This document shows, one piece after another, positions 33,701 through 41,218 of a stretch of 64,000 nucleotides of DNA. Made by a program: the position numbers and the translations under genes. How positions within the stretch are numbered: the stretch's first letter is position 1; the number at the start of each line of letters is the position of its first letter. The notes beneath the pieces are model-generated. The model was not told the DNA's origin and ran no database searches. It saw only the letters and a list, made by a program, of their open reading frames with translations. This DNA comes from Pectinophora gossypiella (taxonomy: Eukaryota; Arthropoda; Insecta; Lepidoptera; Gelechiidae), in assembly GCF_024362695.1 (NCBI RefSeq), contig NC_065404.1:11386604-11450603 (forward strand), given 5' to 3'.

Positions 33701-36700
33701 AGAGCGAGATTTTTGTTTGGAGTGTCTAGGCTATGCTACAGAGCAAGGTTACAGTTTCCTTCTAACTTTGCACTTTCCGCGTATAAACTCGTTATGGCAC
33801 TTTTTACGCGCAATGACGTCAATGAGCGCCCATCCTTTTCCCTTTTTGATGGCTCTACGTCATAAAGTTCACATTTCTTAGTTTTTGCTTAACAAGTTTT
33901 TGTTTATTAGTTTTTTGTAAGATATTTGGACAAGTAATTAATTTAACCAGTGAGTGTACTGTGATACTTTGTGATATTAGGACCGGTTTACAATGATGAT
34001 TCACGTGTGACATTGGCATCAATAACCTATTGAGAAAACCTTGATTTATAAGTATCTAAATTAGCAAGTCTGTTTTGAGTGATCAAAACAACGTGTGTTT
34101 CAGATGTTTAAATAGTAGGAACTATGTAAAACCCCGATGCCGACCCTGCCGGCTTGGTCGACGATTTCCCTCATTCAACGCTTATCGCCATCGACCCGCT
34201 AAGGTCGATTTATTCTATCAAACATTATCCTGTCAGCTGAGGTTCCGGCCAAGTAGTTAATGCCATTTGCGGCAAATCTACAATAAGTCACGTCAAAAAA
34301 AAAAAGGAATAGGGATAACCTAAATACAAAAGAAATATTTTTCAGAGAAGTGTCGTCTGCTTCGCCGATATTTTATTAGGTACACCTACATTTGTATTTG
34401 TACAAATAGGTACCACAATTCTTATACAATTCGCATATCAATTCTTTTGAAGAACTTTCCCCAAAAACAATATAGATGGCGTTGTTGTACAGATTTAACG
34501 TAATAATAACCTATTTCATATTTTTTCGGCAGAGGTATATTTAAAAATAATTGTTATATACTACCTATATTACTTCTATTTATTTTAATCAGAATAATAA
34601 TGGGTGGAAGATGTGTTGTGCCTGGGTGTAATAACAAGGGTATCATTTATATAATACATCTGTTATCCATGAAATTAGAAGGTTAAACGAAGGTAACTCT
34701 TTACAGCGCCAGCTATGTATTTTCTGGGTTACGTAGCTTGGAAAGTACCTACTTCATTGCTATTCAAACATACACTTGACATTTTTATTTTTTTCCTTCT
34801 CCAAAAACCAAAAAGGTCGATCGATGTAGAGCCTAAGTAGGTAAGTAGGTAGGTATCAGGTAATCCACTACAAGCATTTTGAAATAAATGACCACGATAT
34901 GGGCGTCAGCTCTGTATTGGCGATAGTGATAGGTGAGTCCGTTAAATAAATTAATTTAATTTTGGTTACGACTTAGTTGTCCGAAGCTTCCAAAGATGCA
35001 AAATAGGACTCCGGGACTTGTTAATGGTCGCCAATGCATAAAGAAAAAATATAAACGTATAGTTAAGATCTTGTATCTACTTACATACATACATAAACTC
35101 ACGCCCGTATTCCCCGAAGGGGTGGGCAGAACTACAAATAATCAAGAAACTATTTGCAGCCATTTTTGATACATAGTACTAAGGTGGATAATGATAAACC
35201 GTATAGTGATAGGTGATCAGCCTAAAGCTCTTACAGATGATCCATCATGTTCGACAGGACGCTGTCCCTCTGTCGCCTTGTATATACTTACTTAGTTTAT
35301 AGTCTATAATCTAATTTGTGACATATATGGATAGATAGCTTACTTTAATTATATAGGAAGGCGAACCAACGCATAATTATTACATTTTCTTAAACCCGGA
35401 ATTTGAAAATTATAGCATATCTCAATATATGACTTGTATCGTGTAGGTAAGCCATTAAATCAATTTACAAATTATGGTTTCATTCCGTTTGTTCATTGTT
35501 AGATTGTACATAAAAGTTCCCATGGATAAAAAACGCTCAAATGAAATTAAAAGTTGATAAACAAATCTTCTTCTTATCGTGAGGGTTGTGAGGTGGAATA
35601 CCAACCTCATCTACCCTGGTGTCAGGGTATTGAGCCGCCAAAGGCCCCTGACATGGGTCATGTAACGATTACTCACTTACATCAGTAAGTAGTAACCGGG
35701 ACCAACGACTTAACGTGCCTTCCGTAGCACAGATCATCTTACTTTCGGACAATTCAGGTGATCAGCCTGTAATGTCCTAACCAAACTTGGGATCTCAATG
35801 AAAACCCTGAAACTAGGTTTGATGAGGTTGGTAATTTACCTCACAACCCACACGACAAGAAGAAGAACGGGATTCGAACCCGGGGCCTCCGGATCTTAAG
35901 CCCAACGCTCAACCATTCGACCACAGAGGCCGTTCGATAAACATATTATTCTACGATTGTAATAGGTAACCAGTATAATAAGAAATAAATTTCATTTACT
36001 TTTATACGTAATTTCATAGACCCTGATGACCTTTACGAAACATACTTTGGGTGATAAGCAGCATGGAACGTGGAACTTTTCCCTTAAACCTCAGTTCAGT
36101 CACGGCGCGGCGGGAATCGCCTGGTTCCCGTGCGCCTCCATACCACAAATGGCCGATTAATATCTATTACATCAAAGTATTCTGTGGTATGAAAACACCG
36201 CGTTTCTCGCCGTGTCTGAACTGAGGCTATATTCACGATTATTTATATATATAAAAGCGACTGGTCATTGACTGGCAGACTCACTCATAACGAAATATTA
36301 GAAATTAAAAATGAGTGACTAGGAGTCTCAATTTTTTCTTGCGGGTTCGTTTTAGTTTTAGGACGTAGGTGCTCACTAGACGGGATTTTGCGAAATTCAA
36401 CCCCTAAAGCGAAAAAAGAGGTGGCAAAATTTGTATGTTTTTATAGTTTTAATAATAGTGTTCCACGCGGACGAATTAGTGGACATTTTTTTTTTGACGT
36501 TACTTATTGTAGGTTTGCCGCAGATGGCATTAACTACTTGGCCGGACAAATGGGGAGCGCTGAAGGCTCTTACCCGGTACAACGTTTAAGACAACAGGCC
36601 TGCCTGAGGGTGCCCAGTTGGGCGCCAACCTCGGCTCAGGGCGTCGTCTGAGAGGAAAAATATTTGAAAGAATTAATCGACCCTAGTGGGTCGATAGCGA

Positions 36701-36986
36701 TAAGCGCTGAATGAGGGAAATCGTCGACCACGCCAGCGGGGTCGGTATCGGGGTGAAGTAGTGGATAAGCTAGTATCTACATATACTTGGATACCTAACA
36801 CTTTTTTAAAACGTGATGTGGCGTTGTAGATTTGCATCGGATGCTTTTCACTACTTTCCCGGAGAAATGGGGAGAGCCGAGGGCTCTAATACTTATCACT
36901 TATAATGATAAACTTACCTGTACTTTCTGCAAAGCAGAGTCAGTCTTGTTCATATTATTGTCGACGTTCGTCTCGACATTCGACAT
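21598..36986 (-). CDS. Fatty acid transport protein, copy B (FATP/SLC27 family), complete
   Basis: Thirteen coding exons: 36918-36986, 31233-31477, 30338-30488, 28082-28319, 27480-27726, 26858-27059, 26379-26489, 25882-25963, 25288-25418, 24257-24407, 22794-22951, 22247-22400, 21598-21755. They sum to 2097 nt (698 residues plus stop), and every junction is GT-AG and in frame. Membrane segments lie near residues 47-68 and 74-98. The AMP-binding motif YIYTSGTTGLPKAA is near 298-311, VEFYGATEGN near 436-445, and the FATP signature DRTGDTFRWRGENVSTTEV near 558-576. The C-terminus EEYEKIMSGAIRL is family-typical. FATPs couple fatty acid uptake to acyl-CoA formation; in moths some serve pheromone gland lipid metabolism, but a role here is inference. 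The start in AAGATGTCG is the only ATG that fits. Tandem paralogue of copy A. Confidence 0.94.
21899..22053. mobile_element. Small MITE (family Q) in FATP-B intron 12
   Basis: Inverted ends of about 40 bp: TCATAATTAAAACACTAATA and GTGTTTTAATTATGA, with a GGGTTCTTGCCGCGTTAA block inside. Related copies at 24478-24612 and 25505-25562 lie in introns 9 and 8 of the same gene. No ORF. Confidence 0.7.
22247..22400 (-). CDS. FATP-B exon 12
   Basis: Encodes IPNTDGRAGMCGIVDADN and LPKYARPIFIRIMTSVDMTG. Acceptor TTGTAG, donor GTGAGT. Confidence 0.94.
22490..22762 (+). mobile_element. tRNA-derived SINE family D, FATP-B intron 11
   Basis: B-box in GGGTTCGAATCCTGG after a tRNA-like 3' half. The tail ends in TGATGTTATGTTATGTT. 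The head is diverged and the A-box is not clear. Confidence 0.5.
22794..22951 (-). CDS. FATP-B exon 11 (FATP signature)
   Basis: Encodes GDILIADELGYLYFRDRTGD and TFRWRGENVSTTEVEAAI. The FRWRGENVSTTEV block separates FATP/VLACS enzymes from ordinary acyl-CoA ligases. Confidence 0.96.
23200..23832. mobile_element. MITE family N, interrupted by a LINE 3' end (intron 10)
   Basis: The outer ends are inverted: GGCGTTTTCGGACTACATCC on the left against CCGATCCGAGTCCG and GGGTGTTTCC on the complement at the right. The LINE fragment at 23248-23662 is flanked by CCGATATGAGGC, its target duplication. The family also occurs at 2660-2995. Confidence 0.65.
23248..23662 (-). mobile_element. 5'-truncated LINE 3' end, family R, longest C-terminal coding part
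   Basis: On the minus strand an open frame encodes DVIYDPDDPITLAIEAANQL and ends FSAYRYRPTRVD then stop. A GC-rich 3' UTR follows, ending GCGGCAAATCTACAATAAGT and poly(A). Many shorter copies share this tail: 29448, 32213, 34127, 36487, 40958, 42598, 47078, 52913, 60890 and 61371. The protein part matches no domain I recognise. Confidence 0.72.
23849..24144 (-). mobile_element. tRNA-derived SINE family A, intron 10
   Basis: The minus-strand head has GTGGTCCAGTGGTTGAGCG and GGATTCGAATCCCGG. The shared core is CGGAAGGCACGTTAAGCCGT and the tail AGAAGAAGA. Confidence 0.8.
24257..24407 (-). CDS. FATP-B exon 10
   Basis: Encodes LAKPNEPGVFIGKIKPNNP, RAFLGYVDKEASEKKVVRNV and QGDSAFISG. Donor GTAAGA. 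Confidence 0.95.
24478..24612. mobile_element. MITE family Q, copy 2 (intron 9)
   Basis: Contains AACGCGGTAAGAACCCGTTA and GTGTTTTAATTATGATAATA at the right end. The left end is shortened relative to 21899-22053. Confidence 0.6.
24613..24906 (-). mobile_element. tRNA-derived SINE family E (intron 9)
   Basis: The minus-strand head contains GGTTCTGTGGTTCATCGG and the B-box GGTTCGAACCCCGG. The body has CACCTATCACGTTGG and ends AACTACCCCAATTGGGATAT. A fragment of its body recurs at 57275-57345. Confidence 0.6.
24931..25274 (+). mobile_element. tRNA-derived SINE family B, full length, beside FATP-B exon 9
   Basis: The head GAGCTGTGGTAGCCCAGTTG with B-box GCAGGTTCGAATCC is followed by the family body and a GATGATGAT tail. 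AACAAATAATTA at 24919-24930 and 25275-25286 is the target duplication; its right copy includes most of the exon 9 splice donor. The SINE is antisense to the gene. Confidence 0.85.
25288..25418 (-). CDS. FATP-B exon 9
   Basis: Encodes VNVNNKTGSIGFVSRIIPAV and LKVDPETGEPVRNSKGLCM. The donor is GTAATT, weaker than consensus at +5, and the neighbouring SINE target duplication overlaps it. Confidence 0.93.
25505..25562. repeat. MITE family Q fragment (intron 8)
   Basis: TAACGCGGTAAGAACCCGGT followed by GTGTTTTAATTATGA; only one end is present. Confidence 0.6.
25610..25795 (-). pseudogene. LINE ORF2 C-terminal remnant (intron 8)
   Basis: The minus strand reads GLKESPYCECGHSDQTPSH, IVNECPLHRFPGGVAELH and ETWLGELKLDI, then stop. 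The Cys-His block with HIVNECPL is typical of the end of insect non-LTR pol proteins. Only this end survives. It lies in the FATP-B transcript orientation. Confidence 0.65.
25882..25963 (-). CDS. FATP-B exon 8
   Basis: Encodes IWTDFVKRFNIKRVVEFYG and ATEGNANI; the YGATEGN motif contacts the adenylate in this superfamily. Confidence 0.95.
26040..26280 (+). repeat. Repeat K, intron 7 copy, with a C homopolymer
   Basis: GGCCGCAATCTAACCCGATG to CGCCCTAGGGCCGCC. A run of about 17 C lies at 26198-26214. The inverted counterpart is at 28700-28890 in intron 3. Confidence 0.6.
26379..26489 (-). CDS. FATP-B exon 7
   Basis: 37 codons: AAHYIGEMCRYVLSTPPAST through VRTVYGNGMRPA. Part of this exon, with its acceptor, is duplicated in inverted orientation at 29511-29677. 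Confidence 0.95.
26524..26846 (+). mobile_element. tRNA-derived SINE family A filling intron 6
   Basis: The head is TGGTCCAGTGGCTCAGCG with GGGTTCGAATCCCGG. The body ends CACATGATAGAAGG. Intron 6 is 368 bp (26490-26857); all but about 45 bp of it is this SINE. Confidence 0.8.
26858..27059 (-). CDS. FATP-B exon 6
   Basis: Encodes MVFMSSGVHYLGSLSSND, YCPMPLYHSAGGV and VALRTKFSASSYFPDC. Acceptor TTTCCAG, donor GTAAGT, which lies only a few bases from the intronic SINE. Confidence 0.95.
27060..28081 (-). other. FATP-B introns 5 and 4, no repeat seen
   Basis: The intronic parts (27060-27479 and 27727-28081) look like single-copy AT-rich sequence. Confidence 0.5.
27480..27726 (-). CDS. FATP-B exon 5 (ATP/AMP motif)
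   Basis: Ends with LLYIYTSGTTGLPKAAVISP, the P-loop-like adenylate-forming motif. Acceptor CGTTTCAG, donor GTAAGG. Confidence 0.96.
28082..28319 (-). CDS. FATP-B exon 4
   Basis: Encodes VEEFSLRATAVFRAQG, VAVMMNNCPELPATWLG and LINTNQTGKALLHSINV. Start of the AMP-binding fold. 238 nt, equal to the FATP-A exon at 7002. Confidence 0.95.
28618..28675 (-). repeat. Degenerate LINE family R tail (intron 3)
   Basis: Poly(T) followed by ACTACCTGGCCGTAAATAGG and GAGGGCTCTCACC; a diverged version of the common family R end. Confidence 0.45.
28700..28890 (-). repeat. Repeat K, intron 3 copy
   Basis: GCGGCCCTAGGGCGGTGCG and CACCCTGGCCGCAAGC, the reverse complement of the copy at 26040-26280. Confidence 0.6.
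29448..29510 (-). repeat. LINE family R tail (intron 3)
   Basis: Poly(T), then GACGTGACTTATTGTAAATT and ACTACTTGGCCGGACAAAT. It directly abuts the duplicated exon 7 segment at 29511. Confidence 0.7.
29511..29677 (+). pseudogene. Inverted partial copy of FATP-B exon 7 with flanking SINE
   Basis: On the plus strand this 167-bp segment matches the minus strand of 26446-26613. It has part of the family A SINE head, then the intron 6 end (AATGTTTTCGCTTGCAG), then the first 44 bases of exon 7 (CATTACATCGGAGAGATGTG and on to GTCTAC). A handful of substitutions and one missing C separate the two. It lies in intron 3 of the same gene, facing the opposite way, so it cannot be used as an exon of the FATP-B transcript. 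The acceptor CAG is preserved. Confidence 0.88.
29678..30337 (-). other. Rest of FATP-B intron 3
   Basis: AT-rich, no element recognised. Confidence 0.45.
30338..30488 (-). CDS. FATP-B exon 3
   Basis: Encodes ALYCYIKILRLTGNF, KNWSMPEIFHEKVKKHP and ETWTFQQ. Acceptor TGTTTCAG, donor GTTAGT. Same 151 nt as the FATP-A exon at 9813. Confidence 0.93.
30489..31232 (-). other. FATP-B intron 2
   Basis: 744 bp, AT-rich, no repeat recognised. Confidence 0.5.
31233..31477 (-). CDS. FATP-B exon 2 (two membrane segments)
   Basis: Acceptor TTCCGTCCAG, donor GTTAGT. Encodes VNWVKIITMVIAVAVLVAAC and then LQVFAILMVVYVIGFFW, ending PRDM plus two bases. Anchors the enzyme in a membrane. Confidence 0.92.
32100..32212 (+). 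repeat. Interspersed repeat W, copy 1 (intron 1)
   Basis: ACGTAATTATCATGGATAAA, GAATTTACGTCATTTCGCAA and AGAAGAAATGACA recur at 54590-54720. Class unknown. Confidence 0.6.
32213..32313 (+). mobile_element. LINE family R 3' end (intron 1)
   Basis: From ACGTTGTACCGGGTGAGAG to AATAAGTCACGTC and poly(A). Heavily 5'-truncated. Confidence 0.75.
32722..32760 (+). repeat. Tip of LINE family S 3' end
   Basis: CTACACCGACAAGAGCGTGA, as at the ends of 51716-51990 and 56440-56910. Confidence 0.45.
32843..33080 (+). repeat. Interspersed repeat D with (TATG)n tail (intron 1)
   Basis: TCTTCCCGGGCATGTCGTAA, CCCCATTAGGGATTACGGGC and GTGAGTTTATATATGTATGT. Other copies are at 33406-33492, 35083-35283, 52050-52230 and 54121-54326. 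It looks like the 3' end of a retroposon. Confidence 0.65.
33140..33630. mobile_element. MITE family P with nested repeat D
   Basis: Ends near AATGAGAGTCTCTCCATGCT and ACGAAAGACCCTCATT match 21011-21425. The centre is interrupted at about 33406-33492 by a 3' piece of repeat D. Confidence 0.65.
33631..34126. other. FATP-B intron 1, unassigned
   Basis: A somewhat GC-richer opening (GAGCGCGCCCGAACTCTC) precedes AT-rich sequence. No gene or defined repeat is supported. Confidence 0.4.
34127..34302 (+). mobile_element. LINE family R 3' end, internally deleted
   Basis: Has the coding end (FPSFNAYRHRPAKVD-like) and the final tail with poly(A), but lacks most of the 3' UTR between them. Confidence 0.65.
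34446..34765. mobile_element. MITE family P, internally rearranged
   Basis: ATATAGATGGCGTTGTTGTA at the left and ACAGCGCCAGCTATG at the right; the middle is partly inverted or deleted relative to 21011-21425. Confidence 0.55.
35083..35283 (-). repeat. Interspersed repeat D
   Basis: TACATACATACATAAACTC followed by ACGCCCGTATTCCCCGAAG; body to GACGCTGTCCCTCTGTCG. Confidence 0.65.
35566..35935 (-). mobile_element. Composite tRNA-derived SINE family A
   Basis: A family A SINE on the minus strand with an extra piece at about 35792-35865 that repeats its own 3' tail, including AGAAGAAGAA, between head and body. GATAAACA on both sides suggests a single insertion of an already composite copy. Confidence 0.65.
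36089..36226. mobile_element. Short inverted-repeat element
   Basis: CCTCAGTTCAGTCACGGCG and CGCCGTGTCTGAACTGAGG form 19-bp inverted ends 138 bp apart, with further pairing at CATACCACA and TGTGGTATG inside. No ORF. Seen once. Confidence 0.6.
36487..36757 (-). mobile_element. LINE family R 3' end (intron 1)
   Basis: Poly(T), GCCGCAGATGGCATTAACTA and on to GAGGGAAATCGTCGACCACG. It begins about 160 bp on the far side of the FATP-B start exon. Confidence 0.75.
36812..36890 (-). repeat. Degenerate LINE family R tail
   Basis: AAAACGTGATGTGGCGTTGT and CCGGAGAAATGGGGAGAGCC; clearly related to the family R end but old. Confidence 0.45.
36918..36986 (-). CDS. FATP-B coding exon 1 (start)
   Basis: Encodes MSNVETNVDNNMNK to ALQKVQ, 23 codons, polar and cytosolic-looking. 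Donor CAG/GTAAGT, phase 0. Joins FTKSSDVEKGKN of exon 2. Confidence 0.85.
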
Positions 36987-37107
36987 CTTGGCAACGGTGT
37001 AGCAACTAACGTTTTTACAATAGTTTTTTCTTTCAATCTTCTTGTTGTTATGGACTGTTGTTCGTTAAACCTGCGTTGAGCAGCGCATCTTTTTGTCGAG
37101 GTTCTAT
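36987..37107 (-). other. FATP-B 5' UTR part of the start exon, with acceptor
   Basis: Upstream of ATG 36986 the minus strand runs back to TTTGTTGCAG/ATAGAACC, a good acceptor with a pyrimidine tract. The start exon is therefore probably spliced to a non-coding exon farther upstream. No upstream ATG in the main frame was noted. Confidence 0.55.
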
Positions 37108-37244
37108 CTGCAACAAACGTTTTGTTTGGTAAGTTAAATAACACTTGATATAAATTAGTTACTTACTAAAATAAACACTTTTTTGAAAAAAACTGTAAGT
37201 ACGCGTGGCGTGCGTGTTACATTCATTTCGTCTAAAACATTTTA

Positions 37245-37595
37245 TCTTATATGATAGTCCAGTTAGTATAATGCTTGCCTCTCACTTTGAAGTCGCAGGT
37301 TATAATCCAGCGCAGGCCAAAACCAATGATTGTCGAATTTGTTTTTGAATTCATGTTTGGATCATAAATGATTATCACGTGCTCAGCGGTGAAGGAAAAC
37401 ATCGTGAGGTAACCCACATTCCCGAGAAATGTATTTTCGGAAGTTGACCTAATCTGTATTGGGCTGGTTTTCCCTTCGCGGGTTGGAAGGTTAGACAGGC
37501 AGTCGCTTCTGTCAAAAACCGCACCTGTCAAATTTTCAGGTTAAGTAAGCGGACCCTGTGATAAACGGGATAATGCTAGAGGGATGAATATAATA
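37245..37595 (+). mobile_element. tRNA-derived SINE family B, diverged head
   Basis: The body matches 24931-25274 (GATCATAAATGATTATCACG, GGTTGGAAGGTTAGACAGGC). The head is degraded at the B-box (GCAGGTTATAATCC). Confidence 0.75.
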
Positions 37596-37639
37596 CAACA
37601 TCTTATAGGCTAGCCTACACTATCGCGCATGTAGAGTAA

Positions 37640-37690
37640 TGGGGAGCTGTCTTTTTAATCAATCAATAATACTTTATTGCACAACAGTTG
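37640..37690 (-). repeat. Non-LTR 3' tip with (TCAA)n tail
   Basis: AATCAATCAATAATACTTTA then TTGCACAA; inverse of the tip at 2830-2944. Confidence 0.5.
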
Positions 37691-37884
37691 CCACTGAGAT
37701 ACCGAATAGGCCTACTGATTGAGGGCCGACATTTTTACTTTATTTATTTTTTTATTTACACCATACCAGCAGTATATACCTATACTCATACAATAGCAAT
37801 ACTGCCGGTTTATAAAGACATAATTGTTATTACTTTTTCTCTCTATGACGTACATTTACGCATGCGTCAATTTGATATAAGTAC

Positions 37885-38165
37885 AATATACATACATACA
37901 TAAACTCACGCTTAATTACTACCGGGGTAAGCAGAGACTATGGGATTCAGACACTTCTTTTGCTTCCTCCACATTCATAAATCGTTTCATACACGCGCGC
38001 TAGTTCAGAGTAGATCGTACTAGACCTTTTCTAAGGACATCTCCAATTTGGTTAATGAACGTCCTTCTAGGTCTTCCTCTGCCAACCCTATCACAACAAC
38101 CTTCGCATTATATACTGCTTTCGTAATCCTATTATCCTTCATCTGCTCTATATCAGTACCTAATG
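37885..38165 (-). mobile_element. LINE family H 3' end, decayed coding part
   Basis: CATACATAAACTCACGCTTA and ACTACCGGGGTAAGCAGAG form the 3' end. Beyond it the minus strand keeps pieces of an ORF end (KTFINQIGDVLRKG-like). Same 3' end as the inverted pair at 2045-2320. Confidence 0.55.
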
Positions 38166-38540
38166 ATAATTTAAATACAATAATCCAGTACTCTTGATTT
38201 TAGGAAAATAGTTCATTATGTTACGGCTAGCTTCGAGCAGAGACTAATATCAGTTCATCCATTTTTATCAGGCTAAAAATGTAGCAAGAAACATCTTGAA
38301 TAGAGTTAATTGCGGTTTCGCGTTCAATCGTTATCAGATTATTCGACCAATTCACAATTGGAACCAACCACTCATAAATAGGTATACGACAACTGTACAT
38401 AGTATATTTGATGTTATAAATAGTCTCTAAATTAGGTGCTCAATTTTTTAGGTAAGCTGAGCTCGTGAAAAAGGGACAGCGCGTCCCTAGGGATGTCATT
38501 AATACAGTCTCTTAACTCTCTAAGTATTAAATATGCCTTA

Positions 38541-38946
38541 TGGCTTCCACACATAAACACGATACGACGTGGCATCGTACAACGATGCGGCGTCATTTCA
38601 TGACACGACGTCGCGTCGTGGAAACCTACGACACGACGTCGTAACGTGTCTATGCACAATACGACATCGTGACGTTAGAAACTCACGATGAAATCCTGCG
38701 CAGTTGTTATTAGAAATTCAAAGATGACGGATGATAAAATCCAGTATCTTCTGATTCTTCGTCTTCTTGTTAACAGGATAACCAGAATGCGTCTAGTGAG
38801 GTCCATATTTCAGAATGAACTACATCAGCCCAACTGTATCGACGGCATCGTACCGTGCGTGACACGTTACGATGTCGTGTTATTCTATGATGCTCATCGT
38901 AGATTTTCACTACGCGACGTCGTATCGTGTTTATGTGTGGGAGCCC
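38541..38946. mobile_element. Harbinger-type MITE
   Basis: 406 bp with inverted ends GGCTTCCACACATAAACACG and GGGCTCCCACACATAAACAC (complement of the right end), pairing on through GATACGACGT. TTA flanks both sides (38538-38540, 38947-38949), matching the 3-bp TWA target of PIF/Harbinger. The arms are dense in ACGACGTCG-like palindromes. No transposase. Confidence 0.8.
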
Positions 38947-38999
38947 TTAATTACCTGTGATCTGTCTCCTCGCTGGGCTAGTGAACATTGCCCCTAAAT

Positions 39000-39910
39000 A
39001 CCTACGTAGATACTTTTTACTCGACTTAACAAAGGACGTCGTAATATTCCTATTCGACATTGTTGTGAAAGAAAAAATGTAGTATATAACCTTAGTATGA
39101 CGAATTCAACACGTGATTTTAACCGCAGACCAAATTAACCCGTGTACCTACCAGCGATTTATGAAATAATCGTTATACTCATCGTCACGGACTTTGAATA
39201 ATATTACTGTTGCCAAAAAGACCGGTCGAAATCCAGTTTTTAATTTGCCCAATTTAATATTCAGTCTCTATGATCATATGATTCTATGTTTTATTTTCAA
39301 AGTGGCATTTAAAATGCAAGTATATTTTGAAACCAAATTTGTTTCTAACAAAATCGGAAGTCTACTTAACTAAAATACCAATTTATGTTAGCAGATTAGT
39401 AGAAAATCTGGTTTGCTTTCCTTTTCAACTGTTATCAGGCAAAGTTAAATACACATTTCCGGCATGTTGGGGTAACGATATTTACATTTGACCTATGACC
39501 TACCTACCCACTTGACTAGCTGTCGTCTGTCGACCCTAATAACGCCAAAGAAAAGTTTCGTCAATTACGAAGCTATCGCGAGGAATCAGTACAATCAATC
39601 TAAGATCAAACACAACAACCTTTATGTGGGAAAGGTCGAGGCCCCGTCGTCAAAGGCTCAAGCTTGAACAGTGAACACGCGAAGAAAGAAAACCTCAATG
39701 AAAGTGAGAGTCAACGAACTCAACGAACTCGCACAATTACATATTACCGCAGAGAGAAACTGAAGGCTATTGAATCTTTTGTGTTTATAAATACGCGTAC
39801 CTTTCACCTAACACTTTAATAATTCGACAGTACATACATTCATTTGAAAAATGTTTTTCGATAAGATAGGTAGAAAGTATTATATGATCTGTGGTTGAAA
39901 TAAATACACA
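39000..39910. other. Unassigned, presumed FATP-B 5' intron
   Basis: Around 39600-39780 GC content rises slightly, but no exon, promoter pair or repeat is supported. Confidence 0.4.
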
Positions 39911-40181
39911 GGTGGCCTCTATGGTCCAGTGGTTGAGCGTTGGGCTCACAATCCGGAGGTCCCGGCTTCGAATCCCGGTGGGGACATATCACAAAAAACA
40001 TTTTGTGATCCCTATTTTGGTTAGGACATTACAGGCTGATCACCTGATTTTCCGAAAGTAAGATGATCCGTGCTTCGGAAGGCACGTTAAGCCGTTGACT
40101 GACGTAAATAAGTAATCGTTGCATGAGCCATGTCAGGGGCCTTTGGCGGCTCAATAATGACCCACCCGATAGAAGAAGAAT
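39911..40181 (+). mobile_element. tRNA-derived SINE family A
   Basis: GGTCCAGTGGTTGAGCGTTG, GGCTTCGAATCCCGG, core TGCTTCGGAAGGCACGTTAA, tail AGAAGAAGAATAAATAAG. The AATAAATA on both sides is probably the target duplication. Confidence 0.82.
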
Positions 40182-40957
40182 AAATAAGTAACATAACATA
40201 GGCCATTCCTTTGAACCTAAATTTGGGATTTCGTATGCGGTTTCATATACGAAATAGCGTGTCCGGAACCTCTTGTCTCGCGATTCTGTATGCAGCAAAC
40301 ATTAGGGTTGGTGGAGAAACCCCAGACCCGAATCAATTTAGAAAAGTTGATCAAACTAAAAATAAGATTAATTTGTAGGTATTTCCATACTAAAGGTCTT
40401 TTAACGACGTTAATAGCTGGTATACTTGTAATTATGATTACGTTTCTTGTGGTCGGGCCTTCCCATATCGATTTTGAGTAAACACTAGTTTCCTTCAAGC
40501 TTCATGAATATCAACAAATCTTGGCCGGATGAGGAACATTGACATTGAAAATGTTTATTTTATCTGTTTACCATTATTGTTAAGTTTTAAACTCTGTCAA
40601 GGACAGCAAGACAAGGCTATCTCAAAGAAGAAACAACTTTAAACAACTACTTAAGTATTAATTAGCAGAAAAATTTAATAAGCAGTAAAGTTGTGTTACT
40701 AATAGTAATTGTGTTATAGAAAAACAAATAAGTATACTTAGTCACGTGTCGGTTCAAATGTACCTATGGTCAAAGAAGAAATAAGCAATCGTGGAATCCA
40801 GTGCAAAAAAAGATTAGAAATGTACCCAAATCAGCTTGCGGGGCAACTAATATTCCAGAAACCATAGGTCGTTTAAAAAGAAACGAGACATTTCCGATAA
40901 GGACAGTCAGGCCGAATGACTACTTCAATGAAAGGACTGACTACGCTGGGAGTAGTG
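40182..40957. other. Unassigned AT-rich stretch
   Basis: No gene or defined repeat. Confidence 0.4.
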
Positions 40958-41218
40958 ACCCCGATACCGACCCCGCTGGCGTGGTCGATTTCCCTCAATC
41001 AGCGCTTAACCCTATCGAGCCACCAGTGTCGATTAATTCTTTCAAATATTTTTCCTCTCAGACGACGCCCTGAGCCGAGGTTCGCGCCCAACTGGGCACC
41101 CTCCGGCCTGTTGTCTTAAACGTTGTACCGGGTGAGAGCCTTCAGCGCTCCCTATTTGTCCGGCCAAGTAGTTAATGCCATCTGCGGCAAATCTACAATA
41201 AGTCACGTCAAAGAAAAA
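40958..41218 (+). mobile_element. LINE family R 3' end
   Basis: GACCCCGCTGGCGTGGTCGA, then ACGCCCTGAGCCGAGGTTC, to AATAAGTCACGTCAAAGAA. The coding end is frameshifted. Confidence 0.75.

Noticed and set aside
33512..33865. 117-codon plus-strand frame
   Set aside because: Begins in MITE P and has no recognisable motif; chance opening.
36950..37144. 64-codon minus-strand frame over the FATP-B start exon
   Set aside because: It is a different frame from the FATP-B start (MSNVETN) and reads through the splice acceptor at 37108.
39600..39780. Alternative FATP-B promoter or exon
   Set aside because: A TCAGTT initiator-like site is present but there is no DPE at the right spacing and no good donor after it.
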